Below, in pieces: positions 14,367 through 20,553 of a stretch of DNA of 20,553 nt (positions are counted from its first letter, which is position 1; every line of letters begins with the position of its first letter). The stretch lies in NCBI GenBank assembly GCA_945878835.1, contig CAMCUG010000007.1, positions 1 through 20,553 of the forward strand, read 5' to 3'. Both the position numbers and the translations under genes were made by a program. Under the pieces are notes generated by a model. The model was not told the DNA's origin, did not search any database, and saw nothing but the letters and a program-made list of their open reading frames with translations. Origin of the DNA: Chryseobacterium gleum (GTDB taxonomy: Bacteria > Bacteroidota > Bacteroidia > Flavobacteriales_D > Sanyastnellaceae).

Positions 14367-15359
14367 TTAGTGTGCTTTTAGTTTATGCGCGGCGTCTAAA
14401 AGGCGATTGCTGTATCCCATTTCATTGTCGTACCATCCGACAACTTTAATCATATATCCAATCACGGAAGTCAGTTCCGCATCAACAACGCAGCTGTGCT
14501 TGTTTCCAAGAATATCATTTGAAACCAAAGGTTCATGAGAAACTTCTAGAATATTTTGCTGTGTATTGGCCCATTTTTCAAAAAGTTCATTAACCTCATC
14601 CGCTGTGGTTTTACTTCTAACCATAAAGGTTAAATCGGAAAGCGAGCCATTCGGAACAGGCACTCGAATACCGCAGCCTCCAAGACGTTCGCTCAGATGC
14701 GGAAAGACCTTCGTTAACGCTCTGGCCGCTCCTGTAGTCGTAGGCACTATAGATGTCGCTGCTCCTCTCGCCCTGCGCAAATCTTTGTGCGGTGCATCGT
14801 GAAGCTTTTGGTCACCGGTGTACGAATGAACAGTTGAAATATAGCAGCTCTCAACACCGTAGGCATCGTCTATCAATTGAATAACGGGTGCTGCATTATT
14901 TGTAGTGCAAGAAGCGCAAGAAATAATTTTTCTGTTTAAATCAATCTGGTCATCATTCACACCCACGATCCACATAGGCATTTTATCTTCCGAAGGAGCT
15001 GACAACAGAACACGAGTCGCTCCATCAGAAATGTGCTTTTCACATTGAACCTCAGTTTTCATCGTCCCTGAACATTCAAAAACCAAATCAACGTTCATCT
15101 CCTTCCACGGAAAATCAGATACGCTTTGAAAAAAATGAATCTTTCTTCCCCCAATAAGAGCTGTATTTTCTCCAACTGATTCAATTGACATCTCAAAGAT
15201 GCCTTGCGTTGAATCGTATTTCAGTAAATGCAGGAGAGTGTGCATATCTGCCAAGTCGTGCACAGCAACTATCTCCAACTCATTTCTACGTAAAGCTTCT
15301 TTGAGCAAAGTTCTGCCAATTCGACCAAATCCGTTTATTGCTGCTCTGTATGTGCTCAT
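14367..15359 (-). CDS. gap: Type I glyceraldehyde-3-phosphate dehydrogenase
   Basis: GAPDH oxidises glyceraldehyde 3-phosphate to 1,3-bisphosphoglycerate with NAD(P)+, or the reverse in gluconeogenesis. The 330-residue length is typical. The Rossmann start INGFGRIGR (8-16) is followed by the coenzyme-ribose Asp35 (AVHDLAD). The active site is CASCTTN with Cys151 and the general base His178 in VHSYTGDQ; the phosphate-site region TTTGAAR and the RVPVPNGSLSDLT and WYDNEMGYSNR motifs are intact. One oddity is SCTTNN in place of the usual SCTTNC, so the second cysteine is replaced by Asn. It heads a tight operon with a membrane protein, a HAD phosphatase and DUF3467. A TACTTTCG element lies 23 bases upstream. 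It may be a second GAPDH paralogue rather than the main glycolytic enzyme. Confidence 0.93.
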   Translation of the reverse strand: MSTYRAAINGFGRIGRTLLKEALRRNELEIVAVHDLADMHTLLHLLKYDSTQGIFEMSIESVGENTALIGGRKIHFFQSVSDFPWKEMNVDLVFECSGTMKTEVQCEKHISDGATRVLLSAPSEDKMPMWIVGVNDDQIDLNRKIISCASCTTNNAAPVIQLIDDAYGVESCYISTVHSYTGDQKLHDAPHKDLRRARGAATSIVPTTTGAARALTKVFPHLSERLGGCGIRVPVPNGSLSDLTFMVRSKTTADEVNELFEKWANTQQNILEVSHEPLVSNDILGNKHSCVVDAELTSVIGYMIKVVGWYDNEMGYSNRLLDAAHKLKAH

Positions 15360-15382
15360 TTCCTTAACTCAGTTGCTTCTAA

Positions 15383-15390
15383 CGAAAGTA
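15383..15390 (-). promoter_or_regulatory. Possible -7 element (TACTTTCG)
   Basis: On the minus strand this reads TACTTTCG, one base from TAnnTTTG. It ends 23 bases before the GAPDH ATG, leaving a short leader that contains AAGGA close to the start. It probably drives the GAPDH operon. Confidence 0.45.
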
Positions 15391-15414
15391 AGTCATTATA
15401 AAGAAAACACCCAC

Positions 15415-15442
15415 AAAAAAAGAGGCCCTAGCGGGCCTCTTT
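15415..15442 (-). terminator. Intrinsic terminator after the T9SS cargo gene
   Basis: A 10-bp stem pairs 15419-15428 (AAAGAGGCCC) with 15433-15442 (GGGCCTCTTT) around a TAGC loop. On the minus strand it is followed by a run of T (complement of the A at 15415-15421), so it ends transcripts of the gene that stops at 15461 and separates it from the GAPDH operon. Confidence 0.9.
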
Positions 15443-15460
15443 CCTTCCATTTGGAATTTC

Positions 15461-18400
15461 TTATTGCTTTATAAATTTCGCTGTTCCGCTTGCGTTACCT
15501 GCAAATGTTTTCACAACATATGTTCCTGTTGCAAGAGATTCAACACCCAAATCAATTTTGTGTGACCCTGGAGTCAATTGACCAACATTTACACTCTTCA
15601 CCAATTGTCCGTTCACGTTATACACTTGAACGTAAGCTTGATTAACTGTTGAGGTAACATTCAAGTTAACGAACGCTGTGTTTGTTGTTGGGTTCGGGTA
15701 AACCGACAAGCTAACGTCGTTTCCATCAACACCAACACCATTGTTTTCAGCAACATCTACAGAGAAGAAATCATCGCTGCGGAAGATTCCACGTCCGTGA
15801 GTACCTGCATAGATTACTCCGTAGTTTTCTGGGTTCATGTATGGACGTTGTCCAACTTGCTGTTGACGTAGATCGAATACAGGAACGTAAGCTAAGGAAC
15901 CTACACTTGCACCTGCCATTGGCTCTGATGGTATTCCAGAAGAAACACCAGAACTATGCGTCCAAGTTGAACCACCATCGTTGGTTGCCCAAACACCGTA
16001 TTCCGTTCCAATTACAATAGTGTTTCCAGAAGGATCGCTAACATCGATTATTGAAGAATAGATTGGCATCTTGTTCAATGGAGACGTGTTGTACCAGATG
16101 TTTGTAAAGGTTGGTGTTGTCGCCGTGGAGTTGAATGACTCTCTTACTTTTCCACTTCCAACGCTTCCGTATCCACCAACTGTAATAACAAGGTGATCAA
16201 CATTGTTCGGGTCAGAAGCAATACTTGTTATAGTTCCACCCGCATTTGTGATTAACGTTTGAGTTGTTAAGTTCGAAATATCATCGGCACTCCAAACTTG
16301 ATTAAATCCAGTTACTCTGTATAACGTTCCACTCCAACTGCTATAATAAAGCGTGTTTCCATCTTTCGAGAATTCATAAGCTTTAACGCCAGCACCCGGA
16401 GCATTTCCGATTTTCCACCAATCCGGAGAAGTGTTAAAGTTCAATGCCTGACGAGTCATCCACAATCCTTCTGTTCCAAAGAATCCTGTAACGAAGATTG
16501 AGGTAAACTTATCTTGTACCTGCCAGCGCTCACGAACATTTTCCAACTGATCAGCAGCATAGTAGTACCAAGTTGTAGTCGTACACTGAATATCTAGAAC
16601 AGGAACATTGATAAAGGTTGTATCCACTCCTACCACAACAATTGAACTATCATTAACAATAATTTGAGCTCCTGTTATTGGGTTGATGATGGTATCTGAC
16701 CAATAAATCGTTACCGTTTGCTCGGTAATCTGATCTATTACGTCTTGGTAACCCACAATAGTCGTGTCGCAAATAGTAGAATCTACTGTTGAGGTCAAAG
16801 ACTGGGCTTCTAACCAAGAGTAGTTTGGATCTACCGTAAGTGGGGTTGTTGAATATACAGCTGGACGATCTAACACCTCCCAGAAATGAAGTGTATCACC
16901 AACAGGGAATCTGTATGGGAATGGTAACGTCATATTCTGAGTGTATAATGCCGTGTCTAGCCAAGTCGTGTCTGTTCCGTTCACAGAACTAAACAAATCG
17001 AAATCACGGTTATTCACCAACCACACATATTGTTGCGAGTTTTCATCGTTGGTGTTTTCGAACAAGCGCATGGTAGTATAGAAAGATCCTGCCTCTCCAT
17101 CATCTCCAATTACTGCAAGAACTTCATCGTCGTAGAATTCTCCACCCGATCCTTGAGCATTGAAGCGACTAATTGCTCCGTAATAAACAGATGAGAAAGC
17201 AACGTTAACACCTGGTACAGTTACGTTTGAAATTTCACAATCAAATCCATCACCACCACCAACTGAGACACCTTGCTGCCATGAGATTGTATTGAAGTTG
17301 GAATTTTCCATTCCAGGAATCAAGATTGTTCCGTTGTCTTGTGCACCACCCATAGCTGCATATCCACCGCCGTGAGCAATTCCATAAAACTGGGTTACGT
17401 TGTAACCACGGTTAATGGCCGTAAAGGTGTTACCACCATCGATTGACTTGAATACTCCACCATCGCAACCTATGAACCAATCTCCATTGGGAGCAATTTC
17501 AAATGTTTGAACATCACTGTGCACATAATATTGAGAACTTCCGAAATCGAAGTTCGCTGCAATCTGTTCCGGTTGGGTGTTCGCACCAGCCTTCCACAAT
17601 GTCACTCCACCAACCCAACATACGCCCGGGTCGCCTGGTTTAACCGCTAATGCCAAATCGTAGTAAGCCTGACCGTTTTCACCAAACACTTCATATACGT
17701 TATCAATACCCGTTGGCCATTTCACTGACCATGAATTTCCTTTATCATTTGTATAATATACACCTCCCATGATTCCGCCTTGTGCATACAGGACATAGGC
17801 AACATTTGAATCATCACGAGAAATAGAAATACGTGTGCGTTGTTTGTTGGTCATCCCTGAAGAAGCTCCCACTTGAGCGAAACTTGCTCCTCCGTCTAAC
17901 GAGCGATAAACACGTCCGTTTGAAACTCCTACGTAACAAACCGATCCGTCCATAGACCATTCGATGTCATGTCCACCTGTGTTTGGAATACCTGAAACAC
18001 TCATGTTTGGAGCAGTCATACCGGGCTCCCAATATCCAACGCCTTCGGCACCTGCAATCCAAATTCTTCCTGCTATGTTCGCATCTGCACTAAGATCGTT
18101 GATGTAGGCCCAGTTGTCACCTGCTGTTAATTCAGCTGGGTCTGTTCCCGGCACAATCTCCCAAGAAGCTCCTTGGTCAGTTGAACGATACATTCCACAT
18201 CCGATTGCTCCGCTTGATCCATTGCCATCGCCACTATCAAATTGACTACCTGTTGCAACGTAGATCGCACCGTCTTCAGTAGCATCTATCGAACTGATCG
18301 ACATTACTCTTCCAAAAGTGTCTAATGACTCTACTCGAGACCAGTTGTTTCCGCCATTGGTGGATTTGTACAAACCGCCGGTTACAGAACCTGCGAATAT

Positions 18401-18733
18401 CACATTGTCTGTTAAAGCCAAAATTGCACGAGTACGGCCACCGATATTATCAGGACCCATTTCCCACCAACTCATATTTAATTCACGATTTCCTTGCAAA
18501 CGATCAATGTCGTTCACCGCCGCGGTCATTTCCACAACGTCTGTTACTTCAAAGTTTCCTGTAATAAGGTTACCACGAAGTTTCTTTAAAATATCCACAG
18601 ATTCGTTATATCCTTCAGCTTGAACATTGCGCGGCGCAAAGCTCGCACGTTGATTGTTGTTATTCACCATAACAAATGCTACAGCGGCTGTAAAAACAAA
18701 TCCAAAGGATAAAAGTAAATTTTTTAATTTCAT
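15461..18733 (-). CDS. Secreted Asp-box/BNR beta-propeller protein with T9SS sorting domain
   Basis: A 1090-residue exported protein. It has an N-terminal signal peptide (hydrophobic LLLSFGFVFTAAVAFVMV, about 6-23). Asp-box repeats (S/TxDxGxxW/F) follow at about residues 124 (STNGGNNW), 184 (STDQGASW), 278 (SLDGGASF), 328 (TNDKGNSW), 430 (SIDGGNTF) and 917 (TNDGGSTW), with IYAGTHGRGIFRSDD at 974-988. These mark a sortilin/sialidase-like beta-propeller. Residues about 628-730 are a Ser/Thr/Asp-rich insert without Asp boxes that splits the propeller. Residues 1008-1090 form a type A T9SS C-terminal domain (SLSVYPNPTTN at the start, YNVNGQLVKS, TGTYVVKT, KFIKQ end), which directs export and attachment to the cell surface. 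Sialidase catalytic residues were not identified, so binding or adhesion is as likely as catalysis. Confidence 0.9.
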   Translation of the reverse strand: MKLKNLLLSFGFVFTAAVAFVMVNNNNQRASFAPRNVQAEGYNESVDILKKLRGNLITGNFEVTDVVEMTAAVNDIDRLQGNRELNMSWWEMGPDNIGGRTRAILALTDNVIFAGSVTGGLYKSTNGGNNWSRVESLDTFGRVMSISSIDATEDGAIYVATGSQFDSGDGNGSSGAIGCGMYRSTDQGASWEIVPGTDPAELTAGDNWAYINDLSADANIAGRIWIAGAEGVGYWEPGMTAPNMSVSGIPNTGGHDIEWSMDGSVCYVGVSNGRVYRSLDGGASFAQVGASSGMTNKQRTRISISRDDSNVAYVLYAQGGIMGGVYYTNDKGNSWSVKWPTGIDNVYEVFGENGQAYYDLALAVKPGDPGVCWVGGVTLWKAGANTQPEQIAANFDFGSSQYYVHSDVQTFEIAPNGDWFIGCDGGVFKSIDGGNTFTAINRGYNVTQFYGIAHGGGYAAMGGAQDNGTILIPGMENSNFNTISWQQGVSVGGGDGFDCEISNVTVPGVNVAFSSVYYGAISRFNAQGSGGEFYDDEVLAVIGDDGEAGSFYTTMRLFENTNDENSQQYVWLVNNRDFDLFSSVNGTDTTWLDTALYTQNMTLPFPYRFPVGDTLHFWEVLDRPAVYSTTPLTVDPNYSWLEAQSLTSTVDSTICDTTIVGYQDVIDQITEQTVTIYWSDTIINPITGAQIIVNDSSIVVVGVDTTFINVPVLDIQCTTTTWYYYAADQLENVRERWQVQDKFTSIFVTGFFGTEGLWMTRQALNFNTSPDWWKIGNAPGAGVKAYEFSKDGNTLYYSSWSGTLYRVTGFNQVWSADDISNLTTQTLITNAGGTITSIASDPNNVDHLVITVGGYGSVGSGKVRESFNSTATTPTFTNIWYNTSPLNKMPIYSSIIDVSDPSGNTIVIGTEYGVWATNDGGSTWTHSSGVSSGIPSEPMAGASVGSLAYVPVFDLRQQQVGQRPYMNPENYGVIYAGTHGRGIFRSDDFFSVDVAENNGVGVDGNDVSLSVYPNPTTNTAFVNLNVTSTVNQAYVQVYNVNGQLVKSVNVGQLTPGSHKIDLGVESLATGTYVVKTFAGNASGTAKFIKQ

Positions 18734-18765
18734 AAATGCTAGGTTAAACTATTGGTCATATTGGC

Positions 18766-18793
18766 GCAAGATAATTGAGAAATGCTTACTCAA
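18766..18793 (-). promoter_or_regulatory. Possible promoter of the T9SS cargo gene
   Basis: On the minus strand a TTG (18793-18791) is followed after 17 bases by TATCTTGC (18773-18766), which resembles the TTG/TAnnTTTG arrangement but differs from the -7 consensus at two positions. It would leave a leader of about 30 bases before the ATG at 18733. Confidence 0.3.
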
Positions 18794-18813
18794 AAAACGA
18801 TTGAACGCTTTTT
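18792..18813 (-). terminator. Possible weak terminator after lipA
   Basis: Read on the minus strand, AAAAAGCG pairs with CGTTTTTT around a 6-base loop (one G-U pair) and ends in a T run. The stem is AT-rich and short, so this is a tentative terminator for lipA; it overlaps the possible promoter of the next gene. Confidence 0.3.
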
Positions 18814-18846
18814 ATTCGCTTTTTTTTCCTTCCCACCGAATATTCT

Positions 18847-19704
18847 TTAAAACAGATGTTTTTCAGCGTGATACGAAGAGCGAACCAGAGGACCACTTTC
18901 AACGAATCGATATCCCATTTTTAATCCAATTTCTTCGTACTCCTTAAACTGCTCTGGAGTCACGAATTCCAGAACTGGCAGGTGTTTGCGCGTAGGCTGT
19001 AGGTATTGCCCTAAAGTTAACACATCTACTTGAACCGACCTCAAATCCTCCATAGTCTCTATAACTTCATCCCTCGTTTCGCCCAACCCGAGCATAACTC
19101 CACTTTTCGTTCGCATCCCGCCTTTTTTCAATCTGAACAAAACTTCAAGGGAACGATCATATTTCGCTTGAATGCGAACTTGTTTTGTCAGTCGTCGCAC
19201 AGTTTCCAAATTGTGAGATACAATATCGGGCGCAACGTCAATGATACGTTGCAGATTCTCCCAATTTCCAGCAAAATCAGGAATCAATGTTTCCATAGTG
19301 GTGCCTGGAGATTTTGCGCGAACCAATTCAACTGTCTTCACCCAAATCTCAGATCCTCCATCGGTAAGATCATCGCGGTCCACCGAAGTAATTACCGCGT
19401 GCTTCACGCCCATCAACTTCACCGAATTGGCAACACGGGCTGGCTCAAACGGATCAGCCTCCAAAGGCTTACCCGTAGACACCGCGCAAAACCCGCAAGA
19501 TCTTGTGCAGATATTTCCTAATATCATGAAAGTAGCTGTTCCTTCCCCCCAACATTCGCCCATGTTCGGACAGTTACCACTTTCGCAAATGGTATGCAGC
19601 TTATGCTCATCGACTAGCGACCTTACTTTTCTATAATTCTCGCCAGTTGGAAGCTTAACTTTTAGCCACTTCGGCTTGGGAATTCTTTGCTCTTCTTGTT
19701 CCAT
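18847..19704 (-). CDS. lipA: Lipoyl synthase
   Basis: LipA is a radical SAM enzyme that inserts two sulfur atoms into octanoyl chains bound to lipoyl domains, producing the lipoyl cofactor of 2-oxoacid dehydrogenases and the glycine cleavage system. The 285-residue protein has both iron-sulfur cluster motifs. The auxiliary cluster motif is CESGNCPNMGEC (Cys40, Cys45, Cys51), and the radical SAM motif is CTRSCGFC (Cys66, Cys70, Cys73). Further family marks are AVITSVDRDDLTDGG, ETLIPDF, NLETV, KSGVMLGLGE, LGQYLQPT and the C-terminal RSSYHAEK (275-282), whose Arg-Ser-Ser-Tyr contributes a cluster ligand. It begins 30 bases after the upstream envelope-protein gene with no separate promoter seen, so the two are probably cotranscribed. 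No lipB or lplA gene is in the window. Confidence 0.97.
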   Translation of the reverse strand: MEQEEQRIPKPKWLKVKLPTGENYRKVRSLVDEHKLHTICESGNCPNMGECWGEGTATFMILGNICTRSCGFCAVSTGKPLEADPFEPARVANSVKLMGVKHAVITSVDRDDLTDGGSEIWVKTVELVRAKSPGTTMETLIPDFAGNWENLQRIIDVAPDIVSHNLETVRRLTKQVRIQAKYDRSLEVLFRLKKGGMRTKSGVMLGLGETRDEVIETMEDLRSVQVDVLTLGQYLQPTRKHLPVLEFVTPEQFKEYEEIGLKMGYRFVESGPLVRSSYHAEKHLF

Positions 19705-19734
19705 TTGCTATCTTATCCTTTCACTGCTCTTTAA

Positions 19735-20505
19735 TCACTTGTTATATTTCCTTCCGATGAAAAAATGCACATAACCCGAAACAAACAACCAGTGGTTCTT
19801 TGCGCCGTCGGGAAGGGTGGCCAAAATCTGATTCGACATAATTTCAATTCGTTTGGGATAAGCTTCCGCCGCCATTCCTATTTCAAAACCCTTCATACCG
19901 TCGCGGTAATTGCTGTATTCAAAAGACATCGAAGTTTTTGCTGAAAATCCAGGGACAAAAGTCAGCTCACTCAGACCCAAAAAGTTACTCGCCCTTCCAT
20001 AAATATTATCGACGTAATGCTTGTTCGGATCGAATTTCTCGGTGGACAAACTATACCCATTTAAGTTCGGATCTATGACTAAGACTTCCAAATAAATGGG
20101 ACGTAAAACAGCTAAAGAAGGTCCCATTCCCCAAGTGTAAGAAACTTGAACGCCTGACTTTCGGAGTTTTTCGGAAATGACTTTTTTATACCCGTAACTC
20201 AATTTGAAGTTGTACATAGCATTTTGCTTTCCGAATACATAGGGGCGAGCACTAGGATCCTGGAAATAGGACTTGATCTCTTTCTCGTGCTTCACAAAAT
20301 TGAAATCATAGGACACTTGCCTAATTTTGAAAGCCCCTTTATTCATGCCCTTAACGTATGAGGCTCCCCAGCCGTTGGTTCGAATAACCAATCCACCGTA
20401 TTTCTGATGAGTGTATATCCCTATTACACCTTCTTTTATCTCTTCTTGCGCACAAACAAATGAAGAGCCCAAGATGAGTAATAAAAGTAGTTGCCAATGC
20501 TTCAT
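19735..20505 (-). CDS. Exported, possibly outer-membrane beta-barrel protein of unknown function
   Basis: I do not recognise a named family. The 256-residue product has a clear signal peptide (MKHWQLLLLLILGSSFVCA, cleavage near residue 19), then alternating polar/hydrophobic segments rich in aromatic residues (for example YNFKLSYGYKKV, GVQVSYTWGMGPSLAVL, SMSFEYSNY, HWLFVSGYVHFFIGRK). The last strand ends close to the C-terminus, as in small outer-membrane barrels. No catalytic motif is visible. It is upstream of lipA by 30 bases in the same direction. TAACTTTG ends 4 bases before its ATG, which supports this start and suggests a leaderless mRNA. Confidence 0.75.
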   Translation of the reverse strand: MKHWQLLLLLILGSSFVCAQEEIKEGVIGIYTHQKYGGLVIRTNGWGASYVKGMNKGAFKIRQVSYDFNFVKHEKEIKSYFQDPSARPYVFGKQNAMYNFKLSYGYKKVISEKLRKSGVQVSYTWGMGPSLAVLRPIYLEVLVIDPNLNGYSLSTEKFDPNKHYVDNIYGRASNFLGLSELTFVPGFSAKTSMSFEYSNYRDGMKGFEIGMAAEAYPKRIEIMSNQILATLPDGAKNHWLFVSGYVHFFIGRKYNK

Positions 20506-20509
20506 ACGA

Positions 20510-20517
20510 CAAAGTTA
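20510..20517 (-). promoter_or_regulatory. -7 promoter element (TAACTTTG)
   Basis: On the minus strand this is TAACTTTG, an exact match to the Bacteroidota -7 consensus, ending 4 bases (TCGT) before the ATG at 20505. It probably drives the envelope-protein/lipA pair. No -33 TTG is seen at the usual distance. Confidence 0.6.
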
Positions 20518-20553
20518 GGGCACGCAGGTTCAACATATCTATTCAATAAAAAC

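Noticed and set aside
18734..18846. Small RNA or leader peptide in the gap between lipA and the T9SS gene
   Set aside because: The gap is AT-rich with only a weak hairpin and a tentative promoter; no stable structure or credible small frame is seen.
19030..19636. Plus-strand open frames of up to 163 codons opposite lipA
   Set aside because: LipA on the other strand has all cluster motifs; these frames are compositional by-products.

Overview
The window looks like a chromosomal segment of a member of the Bacteroidota, most likely Flavobacteriales or a close relative. The evidence is a secreted 1090-residue protein with a C-terminal type IX secretion (T9SS) sorting domain, repeated TAnnTTTG-type -7 promoter elements without clear Shine-Dalgarno sites, a BatA-domain gene coupled to a dihydroorotase-like gene, a zapA/rny locus with a candidate 6S RNA between them, and moderately AT-rich DNA. 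I see no mobile element, CRISPR array, tRNA, rRNA, integrase or phage gene, and no stretch over 300 bases without a gene. The largest gaps are about 138 bases (5830-5967) and 113 bases (18734-18846).

Layout. 1-400: a Lys/Ala-rich histone H1-like gene and a two-way terminator. 408-3101: a divergent pair of lipoprotein genes, an endonuclease/exonuclease/phosphatase-fold protein (-) and an oligopeptide-type ABC substrate-binding protein (+). 3137-4141: aminocarboxymuconate-semialdehyde decarboxylase (+), converging on an M23 peptidase (-, 4138-5829); their stop codons overlap. 5968-8249: a + strand cell-division and RNA-decay cluster: coiled-coil protein, ZapA, candidate 6S RNA, RNase Y, then a two-way terminator. 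8316-9557: a Cys/Met-metabolism PLP enzyme (-). 9601-12881: a BatA-domain membrane protein and a dihydroorotase-like protein that has lost its metal-binding residues, overlapping as ATGA (+). 12878-15359: a very tight minus-strand operon of GAPDH, a small membrane protein, a HAD phosphatase and a DUF3467 protein. 15461-18733: the T9SS cargo protein with Asp-box repeats (-). 18847-20505: lipoyl synthase preceded by an envelope protein of unknown function (-).

Most of this is core metabolism and housekeeping. I did not find a convincing new defence or mobile system. The points most worth checking are the candidate 6S RNA, the promoter elements lying only 4-5 bases from start codons (possible leaderless mRNAs), the dihydroorotase-like protein with a fully degenerate metal site, and two convergent gene pairs that share a 4-base stop-codon overlap.
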